Below, in pieces: positions 35,882 to 44,137 of a stretch of DNA of 64,000 nucleotides. A program made the translations under genes and the position numbers. The DNA comes from Pseudomonas sp. F(2018) (GTDB lineage: Bacteria; Pseudomonadota; Gammaproteobacteria; Pseudomonadales; Pseudomonadaceae): positions 62,001-126,000 of the forward strand of contig NZ_SCOM01000001.1 in assembly GCF_005508865.1 (NCBI RefSeq), given 5' to 3'. Numbering within the stretch: the stretch's first letter is position 1; each line of letters opens with the position of its first letter. A model generated the notes under the pieces. The model worked only from the letters and a program-made list of their open reading frames with translations, ran no database searches and was not told where the DNA came from.

Positions 35882-36871
35882 ATGAAATACCTGTTCGCTG
35901 CCTGTCTGTCGCTTTCCCTGCTGTTCTCCGCGCCGCTGCGCGCCGAGGCCCAGCCGATCCTGATCAAGTTCTCCCACGTGGTCGCCAACGACACGCCCAA
36001 GGGCCGTGGCGCCCTGCTGTTCCAGCGCCTGGTGGCGGAGCGCCTGGGCGGTGCGGTGAAGGTCGAGGTCTACCCCGACTCCACGCTGTTCGGCGATGCC
36101 GACGAGATGGCCGCCCTGCAGCGTGGCGAGGTGCAGATGCTGGCGCCCTCGGTGTCCAAGTTCGAGGCCTATACCAAGCAGCTGCAGGTGTTCGACCTGC
36201 CGTTTCTGTTCGATGACCTGGAGGCGGTCAAACGCTTCCAGCGCCGCGAGAAGAGCCGCGAGCTGCTGCGCTCCATGGCCGGGCAGAACATCTATGGCCT
36301 GGCCTTCTGGAACAACGGTATGAAGCAGCTCTCCGCCACCCGCGAGCTGCGCGCGCCGGCCGATGCCAAGGGCCTGGCCTTCCGCATCCAGTCGTCCAGC
36401 GTGCTGGAGGCCCAGTTCGCCGCCCTCGGCGCCCAGGCCAAGCGCATTCCCTTCGGTGAGTCGCTCAAGGCGCTGCAGGCCGGCACCGTGCAGGGCACCG
36501 AGAACGCCTGGTCGAACATGGCCGCCATGGGCTTCGACAGTGCCCAGCCGTTCATCACCGAGACCAACCACGGCTCGCTCAACTACATGCTGATCAGCAG
36601 CTCGTCGTTCTGGCAGAGCATTCCCTACGCCACCCGCAGCGAGCTGGAGGCGATAGTCGAGGAGGTCACCACCCAGGTGAACAAGGACGCCGAGCAGCTC
36701 AATCGCCAGGGCCGCGAGCAGCTGGTGGGCGCCGGTCGCGCCCGTGTCATCGCCCTCAGCAAGGACGAGCGCGCCGCCTGGCGGACCGCCATGCAGCCGC
36801 TGTGGAAACAGTACGAGGCGGAGATCGGCGCCGACATGCTGCGCGCCGCGCAGACCGTCAACCGCCGCTAA
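35882..36871 (+). CDS. dctP: TRAP transporter substrate-binding protein (DctP-like)
   Basis: The 329-residue protein has a signal peptide (MKYLFAACLSLSLLFSAPLRAEA) and the TRAP DctP fold. The conserved FRIQSSSVLEAQFAALGA region carries the carboxylate-binding arginine, and ALQAGTVQGTENAWSNM matches the family hinge block. It would bind C4-dicarboxylates or similar acids in the periplasm. ATG 35882 follows AAGGAAGTTC. No DctQ or DctM membrane genes are next to it; the following gene is a ferredoxin reductase. The specific ligand is not inferable. Confidence 0.92.
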   Translation: MKYLFAACLSLSLLFSAPLRAEAQPILIKFSHVVANDTPKGRGALLFQRLVAERLGGAVKVEVYPDSTLFGDADEMAALQRGEVQMLAPSVSKFEAYTKQLQVFDLPFLFDDLEAVKRFQRREKSRELLRSMAGQNIYGLAFWNNGMKQLSATRELRAPADAKGLAFRIQSSSVLEAQFAALGAQAKRIPFGESLKALQAGTVQGTENAWSNMAAMGFDSAQPFITETNHGSLNYMLISSSSFWQSIPYATRSELEAIVEEVTTQVNKDAEQLNRQGREQLVGAGRARVIALSKDERAAWRTAMQPLWKQYEAEIGADMLRAAQTVNRR

Positions 36872-36942
36872 TCCCTGCTAACTGATGGTGTTTGTCCGGC
36901 GCTCTTTGCGCGAGACTGCGCGTACGTGAAGAAGGGGCCGCC

Positions 36943-37719
36943 ATGACCGCCAGCGAAGAGAAGTTCACCCGCCAGACCCTCACCGACGTGCGGGTCTGGT
37001 CGCCCAGCCTGTTCAGCCTGACCTGCACCCGCGACGCCGGTTTTCGCTTTCGCGCCGGGCAGTTCGTCCGTCTGGGCGTGCGCAAGGCCGACGGCTCGGT
37101 GGTGTGGCGGGCCTATTCGGTGGTCTCGGCGCCGCATGACGAGTACCTGGAGTTCTTCTCCATCGTGGTGCCCGGCGGCGAGTTCACCTCCGAGCTGAGC
37201 CGCCTCAAGGCCGGCGACGAGTTGCTGGTGGAGAAGCAGGCCACCGGCTATCTCACCCTCGACCGCTTTCCCGATGGCCGCGACCTCTGGCTGATCGGCA
37301 CCGGCACCGGGCTGGCGCCCTTCCTGTCGATCCTGCAGGACCTGGAGGCCTGGCAGCGCTTCGAGCGCATCGTCCTGGTGTACAGCGCCCGCGACCGTGG
37401 CGAGCTGGCCTATCAGGAGCTGATCACCGAGCTGCCGCAACGCGAATGGCTGGAGGGGGCCGGACACAAGCTGACCTACGTGCCGGTGGTGACCCGCGAG
37501 CGGGTGCCCGGTGCGCTCGATGCGCGGGTCACCACGCTGATCGAGAACGGCGAGCTGGAGCGTGCCGCCGGCCTTGAGCTTGCGCCCGAGCATTCGCGCA
37601 TCATGCTCTGCGGCAATCCGCAGATGATCGAGGACACCCGCGCCGTGCTCAAGGCGCGCCAGCTCAACCTGGCGCTCACCCGTCGCCCCGGTCAGGTGGC
37701 GGTGGAGAACTACTGGTAG
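36943..37719 (+). CDS. Ferredoxin-NADP reductase (Fpr family, FprB-like)
   Basis: The product is 258 residues. It has the FAD motif RAYSVVS (about residues 49-55), the NADP-binding GTGTGLAPFLSIL (about 113-125), a CGNPQM motif and the C-terminal VENYW. It exchanges electrons between NADPH and ferredoxin or flavodoxin, often under oxidative stress. The ATG at 36943 is preceded by GAAGGGGCCGCC. The ending and the MTASEEKFTRQTLTDV start resemble the FprB paralogue more than FprA. Confidence 0.9.
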   Translation: MTASEEKFTRQTLTDVRVWSPSLFSLTCTRDAGFRFRAGQFVRLGVRKADGSVVWRAYSVVSAPHDEYLEFFSIVVPGGEFTSELSRLKAGDELLVEKQATGYLTLDRFPDGRDLWLIGTGTGLAPFLSILQDLEAWQRFERIVLVYSARDRGELAYQELITELPQREWLEGAGHKLTYVPVVTRERVPGALDARVTTLIENGELERAAGLELAPEHSRIMLCGNPQMIEDTRAVLKARQLNLALTRRPGQVAVENYW

Positions 37720-37821
37720 AGCGGTTCGCGCCGCACCATTAAGAATTGGTAACTTTTTCCCGCTTAGGAATGGGCGGTCGTGCCGTTAGGATGGCCGTCC
37801 CTTTTTTCACCTGCGGAACCC

Positions 37822-37971
37822 ATGGACAGCGACTGTTGCCAGCCACCCCCGAGTGGCCACCCCTCCCTCGACGCCTGCGCGCGTCTGCTGCTGAATTCAC
37901 CTGAACGATACGCCCTGCGCCACGTCTACCGTGCCTGCGCTGCGTCGACGCCTGCCCGGAGGAAAGCATGA
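37822..37971 (+). CDS. Possible 49-residue leader open frame ahead of the TerC gene
   Basis: An open frame from ATG 37822 ([20 protein letters not shown]...) ends with TGA at 37969-37971, overlapping the ATG of the TerC gene by 4 bases (ATGA). It contains four cysteines, among them a CC pair. No family is recognised. The overlap geometry suggests translational coupling or a regulatory leader peptide, but chance is not excluded. Confidence 0.35.
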   Translation: MDSDCCQPPPSGHPSLDACARLLLNSPERYALRHVYRACAASTPARRKA

Positions 37972-39527
37972 TCTTCGAATGGATGGCCGACCCCACCGCG
38001 TGGCTCGGCCTGCTGACGCTGATCGTCCTGGAGATCGTCCTCGGCATCGACAACCTGGTATTCATCGCGATCCTCGCCGACAAGCTGCCGCCACACCTGC
38101 GCGACCGTGCGCGGCTGATCGGCCTGAGCCTGGCGCTGATCATGCGCCTGGGCCTGCTGGCCAGCATTTCCTGGCTGGTGACCCTGACCGAGCCGCTGAT
38201 CGAGGTGTTCGGCAAGAGCTTCTCCGGGCGTGACCTGATCATGCTGTTCGGTGGTGTGTTCCTGCTGTTCAAGGCCACCATGGAGCTGCATGAGCGCCTC
38301 GAGGGGCGTACCCATCAGCCGGGCGGCAGCCGCACCTATGCGCTGTTCTGGCCGGTGGTGGCGCAGATCGTGGTGCTCGATGCGGTGTTCTCCCTGGACG
38401 CGGTAATCACCGCCGTGGGCATGGTCGAACACCTGGAAGTGATGATGATCGCCGTGATCGTCTCCATCGGCCTGATGATCGTCGCCAGCAAGCCGCTGAC
38501 CGCCTTCGTTAACGCCCACCCGACGGTGATCATGCTGTGCCTGGGCTTCCTGATGATGATCGGCTTCAGCCTCACCGCCGAGGGCCTGGGCTTCCATATT
38601 CCCAAGGGCTACCTGTACGCGGCCATCGGCTTCTCCATCCTCATCGAGGCGGCCAACCAGCTGGTGCGGCACAAGCGCAAGCGCCAGCTGCAGGACGGCC
38701 GCGGCCTGCGCGAACGTACCGCCCATGCGGTGTTGCGTCTGCTGGGCGGCAAGGTCGAGGCCGACGAGGTGGGCGAGGAGATCGCCGACATGCTGGAGGG
38801 CGGCGCCGGTGACCTGGTGCCGTTCGACCGCCGCGAGCGGGTGATGATCCGCGGCGTGCTGGGCCTGGCCGAGCAGCCGATCACCGAGGTGATGACCGGG
38901 CGCATGGCGGTTGACCATATCGACCTGGGCCATACCCCAGAGCAGATTCGCCAGGCCCTGCTGGAATCGCCGCACTCGCGCCTGCTAGTGATTCGTGACG
39001 GCCAGGTGGACGAGCCGCTGGGCTTCGTACACAAGAAGGAGATGCTCAAGGAGCTGCTTGAGCAGCGTGAGCCGGACATCGAGGGCCTGCTGCGCCAGCC
39101 GCTCAACCTGCCGGACAGCTGTGCGGTACTTGGCGCCCTGGAGCAGATGCGCCAGGCCTCGACCCACGTGGCCTTCGTGGTCAACGAGTTCGGCGGCTTC
39201 GTCGGCCTGCTGACCCTGACCGACATCCTCGAGGCCATTGCCGGCGAACTGCCGGATGCCAGCGAGGTGGATGGTCCGGACATCGAGCCGGCCGGGGCCG
39301 GCTTCCGCGTCAGCGGCGCGCTCAACCTGGCCCTGTTGCGCTCGCGTATCGGCCTGCAGGCCCAGGCTACCGAGGACTACCAGACCCTCGCCGGCCTGGT
39401 GATGAGCCTGCTCGACCGCCTGCCGGTGGTGGGCGACGAGGTGCGCTTCGCCGGCTGGTGCATGCGCGTGGACGAGGTGCACGAGCGGCGGGTCAGTCGC
39501 CTGCTGCTCACCCCCGAGCCGCAGTGA
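37968..39527 (+). CDS. TerC-type membrane protein with CBS pair and CorC/HlyC domain
   Basis: The protein is 519 residues: an N-terminal seven-helix TerC domain (about 1-235; acidic GIDNLVF and [10 protein letters not shown] motifs in the helices), two CBS domains (about 300-425) and a C-terminal CorC_HlyC transporter-associated domain (about 435-515). The architecture is that of YegH/YoaE proteins, which are thought to export or sense metal ions such as manganese. SD AGGAAAGC precedes the ATG. A bidirectional terminator follows. Confidence 0.93.
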   Translation: MIFEWMADPTAWLGLLTLIVLEIVLGIDNLVFIAILADKLPPHLRDRARLIGLSLALIMRLGLLASISWLVTLTEPLIEVFGKSFSGRDLIMLFGGVFLLFKATMELHERLEGRTHQPGGSRTYALFWPVVAQIVVLDAVFSLDAVITAVGMVEHLEVMMIAVIVSIGLMIVASKPLTAFVNAHPTVIMLCLGFLMMIGFSLTAEGLGFHIPKGYLYAAIGFSILIEAANQLVRHKRKRQLQDGRGLRERTAHAVLRLLGGKVEADEVGEEIADMLEGGAGDLVPFDRRERVMIRGVLGLAEQPITEVMTGRMAVDHIDLGHTPEQIRQALLESPHSRLLVIRDGQVDEPLGFVHKKEMLKELLEQREPDIEGLLRQPLNLPDSCAVLGALEQMRQASTHVAFVVNEFGGFVGLLTLTDILEAIAGELPDASEVDGPDIEPAGAGFRVSGALNLALLRSRIGLQAQATEDYQTLAGLVMSLLDRLPVVGDEVRFAGWCMRVDEVHERRVSRLLLTPEPQ

Positions 39528-39531
39528 AAAT

Positions 39532-39560
39532 GAAAACGGCGCCCTCGGGCGCCGTTTTTC
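39532..39560. terminator. Bidirectional terminator between terC-like gene and mscL
   Basis: GAAAACGGCGCCC-TC-GGGCGCCGTTTTTC has a perfect GC stem flanked by A and T tracts, so it can serve both the plus-strand TerC gene and the convergent mscL. Confidence 0.93.
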
Positions 39561-39573
39561 TTTGCCTGGGTGC

Positions 39574-39984
39574 TTACTGCTTCTGCTGGTTCTTCAGCAG
39601 ATCACGGATCTCCGTCAGCAGCACTTCCTCCGGCGTCGGTGCCGGCGGCACGGTCGGCGCTGCGGCTTCCTCGCGCTTGAGCTTGTTGATCACCTTGACC
39701 CCCATGAAGATGGCGAAGGCGACGATGACGAAGTCGAGCACGGTCTGGATGAACTTGCCGTAGCTCAGCACCACGGCCGGGATGTCGCCCTCGGCGGCCT
39801 TGAGGGTGATGGCCAGGTCGGAGAAGTCGACCCCGCCGATCAGCAGGCCGATCGGCGGCATGACCACGTCACCGACGAAGGAGCTGACGATCTTGCCGAA
39901 GGCCGCGCCGATGATGATACCGACGGCCATGTCGACCACATTGCCCTTGACCGCGAAGGCCTTGAATTCGCTGAGGATACTCAT
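39574..39984 (-). CDS. mscL: Large-conductance mechanosensitive channel
   Basis: The product is 136 residues, the normal MscL length. The N-terminal [22 protein letters not shown], the first transmembrane helix with [18 protein letters not shown], and the second helix [18 protein letters not shown] are diagnostic. It opens under membrane tension to release solutes on hypo-osmotic shock. The ATG follows a CAGGGAG-containing ribosome site on its strand. Confidence 0.97.
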   Translation of the reverse strand: MSILSEFKAFAVKGNVVDMAVGIIIGAAFGKIVSSFVGDVVMPPIGLLIGGVDFSDLAITLKAAEGDIPAVVLSYGKFIQTVLDFVIVAFAIFMGVKVINKLKREEAAAPTVPPAPTPEEVLLTEIRDLLKNQQKQ

Positions 39985-40025
39985 GTTTCACTCCCTGGGT
40001 TTCTGGTTATGACGGCAAGTGTACC

Positions 40026-40772
40026 CTAGGCCGGGTAGTGCACCTCGGGCAGCGACTCGAAGCCCGGCCTGGCGAGCAGATAGCCCTGAAACAGGCCAAC
40101 GCCCATCTGCCGCAGGCATTCGAGTTCGCCCCGGGTCTCGATACCCTCGGCGATCACCTCGATGCCGAGCCGGCGGCACATGTCGAGCACGCTTTCGACC
40201 AGGACCTGGCGCACCCGATCCCCATCGATGCCGCGGATCAGGTCCATGTCGAGCTTGATCAGATCGGGCTGGAAATCTGCCAGCAGGTTGAGCCCGGCGT
40301 ATCCGGCGCCGAAGTCGTCGATGGCGGTCATGAAACCCTGGGCCCGGTAGGCACGCAGGATCTCGGTCAGGTGCGGAATGTCCAGCACCTGCTCCTGCTC
40401 GGTGACCTCGAAGATGATCCGCTCCAGCGGGAACCGGCAGCGCCTCGCCGCCTCCAGCGTGGCGCGGATGCAGGTCTCCGCGCGGTAGACCGCGTTGGGC
40501 ATGAAGTTGATCGACAGCCTGGCCGGCAGTTGCAGGCGGGCGGCCCACTCCACGGCCTGGATGCGGCAGCTCTGGTCGAAGGCGTAACGGTTGTCGGCGT
40601 CGACTCGTGCCAGCAGGCTGCCGGCCGATTCCCCGGCGCTGCCCCTGACCAGCGCCTCGTGAGCGAAGACCAGGCCCTGGCGCAGGTCGACTATGGGTTG
40701 AAAGGCCATGCTGATGGGGAATTCCAGTCCCTTGCCTTCGCGGCAAGCGGAGCAGCCTGGATTCGAGGTCAT
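40026..40772 (-). CDS. Stand-alone EAL-domain cyclic-di-GMP phosphodiesterase candidate
   Basis: The protein is 248 residues and consists almost wholly of an EAL domain. EAL is at residues 39-41 (EALVRG). Other catalytic and metal residues are seen in INFMPN, FEVTE, DDFGAGYAGL, LIKLD, AEGIET and FQGYLLARP, so it is probably active and would hydrolyse cyclic di-GMP. No sensor or GGDEF domain is present, but a CSAC motif (Cys7, Cys10) at the N-terminus could bind a metal or be redox-sensitive. Confidence 0.92.
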   Translation of the reverse strand: MTSNPGCSACREGKGLEFPISMAFQPIVDLRQGLVFAHEALVRGSAGESAGSLLARVDADNRYAFDQSCRIQAVEWAARLQLPARLSINFMPNAVYRAETCIRATLEAARRCRFPLERIIFEVTEQEQVLDIPHLTEILRAYRAQGFMTAIDDFGAGYAGLNLLADFQPDLIKLDMDLIRGIDGDRVRQVLVESVLDMCRRLGIEVIAEGIETRGELECLRQMGVGLFQGYLLARPGFESLPEVHYPA

Positions 40773-40843
40773 GGTCGAGCGTACTCCTGATCGACGAAAT
40801 GGCTGAGGCCGGCTGCGCTGGCCGGCTCGTTTTCCGAATGGCG

Positions 40844-41101
40844 TCAGGCGCCGTTGGCCTTGCGCAGGCGTTCGGCGATCTGGTCCTTGAGCTGTACCCG
40901 TTCGTTCTTCAGGGCGTGCAGGGCCAGGTCGTCCATGGCCTGGCGGCCGTCTTCCACTTCGTAGATGCGTTTGTCGAGGGTCTCGTAGTGCTGCGCCAGC
41001 TGGGCGAAGTGCGCATCCTTGGCGTGCAGGGCCTGCAGCTGCTGGCGGTATTCGGGGAATTCGCGGGCCAGTGGGTGGTGTTCGAGCGGCATAGGGGGCA
41101 C
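40844..41101 (-). CDS. DUF465/YdcH-type small helical protein
   Basis: The product is 85 residues beginning MPPMPLEHHPLAREFPEY, with heptad-like charged helices (QQLQALHAKDAHFAQLAQHYETLDKRIYEVEDG). It fits the DUF465 (YdcH) family of short coiled-coil proteins, function unknown. It is divergent from a second DUF465 gene at 41250 with 148 bases between the starts. Confidence 0.85.
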   Translation of the reverse strand: MPPMPLEHHPLAREFPEYRQQLQALHAKDAHFAQLAQHYETLDKRIYEVEDGRQAMDDLALHALKNERVQLKDQIAERLRKANGA

Positions 41102-41249
41102 TCCCAGTGGTGAGGTGTCTGTTCAGACTAGCTCAGCGGTCGGCGCCGGCGTCGCTCAGGCGGCAGACGGTCGCCGCGGCTTGATCCGGGTCAATGGCCA
41201 GGCAGGGTGGCCCGGCTAGGCTGGGTCATCTGTTTCAGGAGCCGAGCCC

Positions 41250-41528
41250 ATGCATGTCGAACATCACCCCTTGACCCAGGACTTCCCCGAGCTGCGCGCC
41301 GAGCTGCAGCGCCTGCGTCGCGACGATCAGCGCTTCGCCCAGCAGGCCGAGGAATACGAGGTGCTGGACAAGCGCATCTGCCGCGTCGAGGAGGGCATCG
41401 AGCTGCTCGACGACGCCTCCCTCGCTCGCCTCAAGCAGGCCCGCGTGGCGCTCAAGGACGATCTGGCGCGCCAGCTCAAGCGCGCCGCCGGGCAATGCTG
41501 CGGCTGCGGCAACGCCTGTGGCGGCTAG
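41250..41528 (+). CDS. DUF465/YdcH-type protein with cysteine-rich C-terminal tail
   Basis: The product is 92 residues. The first about 80 residues are a DUF465-type helical hairpin (HHPLTQDFPELRAELQRL...EEYEVLDKRICRVEEG). Unlike its neighbour it ends QCCGCGNACGG, giving four cysteines in the last 11 residues, arranged CCxCxxxC. This tail could bind iron-sulfur or zinc, but no such activity is known for the family. SD CAGGAGCC precedes the ATG. Confidence 0.85.
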   Translation: MHVEHHPLTQDFPELRAELQRLRRDDQRFAQQAEEYEVLDKRICRVEEGIELLDDASLARLKQARVALKDDLARQLKRAAGQCCGCGNACGG

Positions 41529-41534
41529 AGCGAC

Positions 41535-42026
41535 TCAGTGCAGCGGTGGGTTGACCAGGTAGCTGATCAGTTCTGGATCGTCCTCCGGCCAGACCTGCCG
41601 TGACCCCAGCGGCAGCTCGGCGAGGATCTTGCGCCAGAAGGCAGCGGCCAGTTCGTCCTGGCCATAGAAACGCACCAGCCAGGTACCGCCCCGGCTCAGC
41701 ACCTGCTGCGCCAGGGCACGACCGATACCCAGGCGGCGGTACTTCTTGAGGATGAACAGATCGGCCAGCTCCAGGGCGTCGATGCCCACCAGCTCGCTGC
41801 GCTCGATCAGCAGGAAGCCGGCGATGAAGCCGTCCGCCAGAATCAGGCTGGCGCTCCAGTCCGTTTCCTGCCAGTAGCGTTGCAGGTGCGGCTCGTGGAT
41901 ATAGAAGCGTCCGTCGACCTCCACCTCTTCCTCCTCCCAGTCCGACGACTCGTAGGCGTAGTACTGGTAGAGATTGGCGATCAGCGGCAGCTGGTCGAGG
42001 CTGGCGGGGACTAGTTCTATCTGCAT
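41535..42026 (-). CDS. GNAT-family N-acetyltransferase
   Basis: The product is 163 residues with the GNAT core: the beta-bulge region LELADLFILKKYRRLGIGRALAQQVL contains the R-x-x-G-x-G/A acetyl-CoA pyrophosphate loop (YRRLGIGRA). An acidic stretch near residue 31 (WEEEEVEVD) is unusual. The substrate is unknown. It starts 64 bases from the divergent radA gene. Confidence 0.85.
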   Translation of the reverse strand: MQIELVPASLDQLPLIANLYQYYAYESSDWEEEEVEVDGRFYIHEPHLQRYWQETDWSASLILADGFIAGFLLIERSELVGIDALELADLFILKKYRRLGIGRALAQQVLSRGGTWLVRFYGQDELAAAFWRKILAELPLGSRQVWPEDDPELISYLVNPPLH

Positions 42027-42089
42027 CGCCTGGCGACTCGTGATGGGTGGAGCGTTATTATCGCCGTTTTTCTGCGGGCGGAGATTTCC

Positions 42090-43457
42090 ATGGCCAAGGC
42101 CAAGCGCATGTATGGCTGCACCGAGTGCGGCGCCACCTTTCCCAAGTGGGCCGGGCAGTGCGGCGAGTGCGGCGCCTGGAACACTCTGACCGAGACCATG
42201 ATCGAGAGCGGCGGCGCCGCGGCGCCATCCGGACGTGGCGGCTGGGCCGGGCAGCAGGCGCAGATCAAGACCCTGGCCGAGGTCAGCGTCGAGGAAGTGC
42301 CGCGCTTCTCCACCGTATCCGGCGAGCTGGACCGGGTGCTCGGCGGTGGCCTGGTGGATGGCTCGGTGGTGCTGATCGGCGGCGACCCCGGCATCGGCAA
42401 GTCGACCATCCTGCTGCAGACCCTGTGCAATATTGCCCAGCGCCTGCCGGCGCTGTACGTCACCGGTGAGGAGTCCCAGCAGCAGGTGGCCATGCGCGCG
42501 CGGCGTCTGGAACTCCCGCAGGACAGGCTCAAGGTGATGACCGAGACCTGCATCGAATCGATCATCGACGTGGCGCGCCGCGAGCAGCCCAAGGTAATGG
42601 TGATCGACTCGATCCAGACCATTTTCACCGAGCAGCTGCAGTCCGCCCCCGGCGGCGTGGCCCAGGTGCGCGAGAGCGCGGCGCTGCTGGTGCGCTATGC
42701 CAAGCAGAGCGGCACGGCGATCTTCCTGGTCGGCCACGTGACCAAGGAAGGCGCCCTGGCCGGCCCGCGCGTGCTCGAGCATATGGTTGATACCGTTTTG
42801 TACTTTGAAGGCGAATCGGATGGTCGCCTGCGCCTGCTACGCGCGGTGAAGAACCGCTTCGGCGCGGTCAACGAACTGGGCGTGTTCGGCATGACCGACA
42901 AGGGCCTCAAGGAAGTCACCAACCCCTCGGCGATCTTCCTCACCCGCGCCCAGGAGGCGGTGCCCGGCAGCGTGGTGATGGCCACCTGGGAAGGCACCCG
43001 GCCGATGCTGGTGGAGGTACAGGCGCTGGTCGACACCAGCCATATGGCCAATCCCAAGCGCGTGACCCTGGGCCTGGACCAGAATCGCCTGGCCATGCTG
43101 CTGGCCGTGCTGCACCGCCACGGCGGCATCCCGACCTACGACCAGGACGTGTTCCTCAACGTGGTCGGCGGGGTGAAGGTGCTGGAGACCGCCTCCGACC
43201 TGGCGCTGATGGCCGCGGTGATCTCCAGCCTGCGCAACAAGCCCTTGCCGCACGACCTGCTGGTGTTCGGCGAGATCGGCCTGTCCGGCGAGATCCGCCC
43301 GGTGCCGAGCGGCCAGGAGCGCCTGAAGGAAGCGGCCAAGCACGGCTTCAAGCGCGCCATCGTGCCCAAGGGCAATGCGCCCAAGGAGGCCCCGGCGGGC
43401 CTGCAGGTGATCGCGGTGACGCGCCTGGAGCAGGCGCTGGACGCGCTGTTCGAGTGA
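42090..43457 (+). CDS. radA: DNA repair protein RadA
   Basis: The 455-residue protein has the zinc finger CTECGATFPKWAGQCGEC (about residues 11-28), the Walker A motif GGDPGIGKS with Lys104, the KNRFG signature motif and a C-terminal Lon-like domain with FGEIGLSGEIRPVP. RadA acts as a branch-migration helicase in recombination repair together with RecA. The start is 13 residues earlier than usual in none of the forms I recall, and is taken as given by ATG 42090 with GCGGAG upstream. Confidence 0.96.
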   Translation: MAKAKRMYGCTECGATFPKWAGQCGECGAWNTLTETMIESGGAAAPSGRGGWAGQQAQIKTLAEVSVEEVPRFSTVSGELDRVLGGGLVDGSVVLIGGDPGIGKSTILLQTLCNIAQRLPALYVTGEESQQQVAMRARRLELPQDRLKVMTETCIESIIDVARREQPKVMVIDSIQTIFTEQLQSAPGGVAQVRESAALLVRYAKQSGTAIFLVGHVTKEGALAGPRVLEHMVDTVLYFEGESDGRLRLLRAVKNRFGAVNELGVFGMTDKGLKEVTNPSAIFLTRAQEAVPGSVVMATWEGTRPMLVEVQALVDTSHMANPKRVTLGLDQNRLAMLLAVLHRHGGIPTYDQDVFLNVVGGVKVLETASDLALMAAVISSLRNKPLPHDLLVFGEIGLSGEIRPVPSGQERLKEAAKHGFKRAIVPKGNAPKEAPAGLQVIAVTRLEQALDALFE

Positions 43458-43567
43458 TGCCCTGCGGCGCCCTGTCGCTGGTGCCGGCAGGGCGCGCTTG
43501 GCGCAGATCAATCTTTGCGTCACACAGGAGGAGGAACATGGGGCCATGTTCATAACGGAGATGGCCC

Positions 43568-43720
43568 ATGTTCCTGTTCTTCGATCTGTTTGCCAGAACC
43601 CTCAACTACGAGCCGGGAAGGCCCAGGGATAGCGTCGAGGAGCGCCGCGAGGCGAGCATCGGTGTGCGGCGGGTGCAGGCGCGGCGCCAGAAGCTCGGCA
43701 CGTTGCGCCGGGGCGGATAA
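43568..43720 (+). CDS. Small hypothetical protein (50 residues)
   Basis: The open frame reads MFLFFDLFARTLNYEPGRP and continues with charged, arginine-rich sequence. It has a coding-like composition and lies between radA and mapZ, a place where the P. aeruginosa neighbourhood also has small hypothetical genes. A terminator hairpin follows at 43725. No family is known; it may be membrane-associated through its hydrophobic N-terminus. Confidence 0.5.
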   Translation: MFLFFDLFARTLNYEPGRPRDSVEERREASIGVRRVQARRQKLGTLRRGG

Positions 43721-43724
43721 AACG

Positions 43725-43751
43725 AAGGGCGCCCATGGTCGCCCTTTTTTC
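43725..43751 (+). terminator. Rho-independent terminator
   Basis: AAGGGCG-CCCATGGT-CGCCCTT followed by TTTTTT gives a 7-bp stem and T tract, ending transcription from the radA side; mapZ converges from the right and stops at 43766. Confidence 0.8.
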
Positions 43752-43765
43752 GTGCCACGCCGGCG

Positions 43766-44137
43766 TCAGTCTTCCTCGCCCAGGGCGGCCAGTTCACGCT
43801 CCAGCAGGCTCTCGTCGCCCAGGTTGAGTTCGACCAGGCGGCGCAGGTGGCTGATGGAGTCCAGGTCGATATGGCGGCAGACGAAGCCGAGCAGCTCGTC
43901 GCGGGTACGGGTCAGCACCACTTCCATCTGCAGGCGGGTGTCGGCATCCAGGCTGATGCTGGCGATGAAAGGCTGGTCGGGGTCACCGTTCCAGTCGCGC
44001 GGGCGCTTGACCAGCAGGCCCTTGAGCGACACATCGTGCAGCGCAACCGTCCAGCGCCGCTCGCTCTGGGCAAGCTCGGTGGCGGCGTCGAAGGCGATGC
44101 GCTGGAAGCGCCGACGCTCGGTGGTTGTATCACTCAT
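43766..44137 (-). CDS. mapZ: PilZ-domain cyclic-di-GMP effector (PA4608/MapZ-like)
   Basis: The product is 123 residues, close to PA4608. The PilZ binding motifs are the N-terminal RRRFQR (Arg8 to Arg13) and DVSLKG (Asp35, Ser37, Gly40). The later [28 protein letters not shown] segment is highly conserved in PA4608. In P. aeruginosa MapZ binds c-di-GMP and inhibits the chemotaxis methyltransferase CheR1, which lowers flagellar switching. The start overlaps the end of the TPR-like gene by 8 bases. Confidence 0.93.
   Translation of the reverse strand: MSDTTTERRRFQRIAFDAATELAQSERRWTVALHDVSLKGLLVKRPRDWNGDPDQPFIASISLDADTRLQMEVVLTRTRDELLGFVCRHIDLDSISHLRRLVELNLGDESLLERELAALGEED

Noticed and set aside
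37720..37967. Possible yybP-ykoY (manganese) riboswitch upstream of the TerC gene
   Set aside because: The conserved aptamer bases were not found; a small leader frame is the only structure noted.
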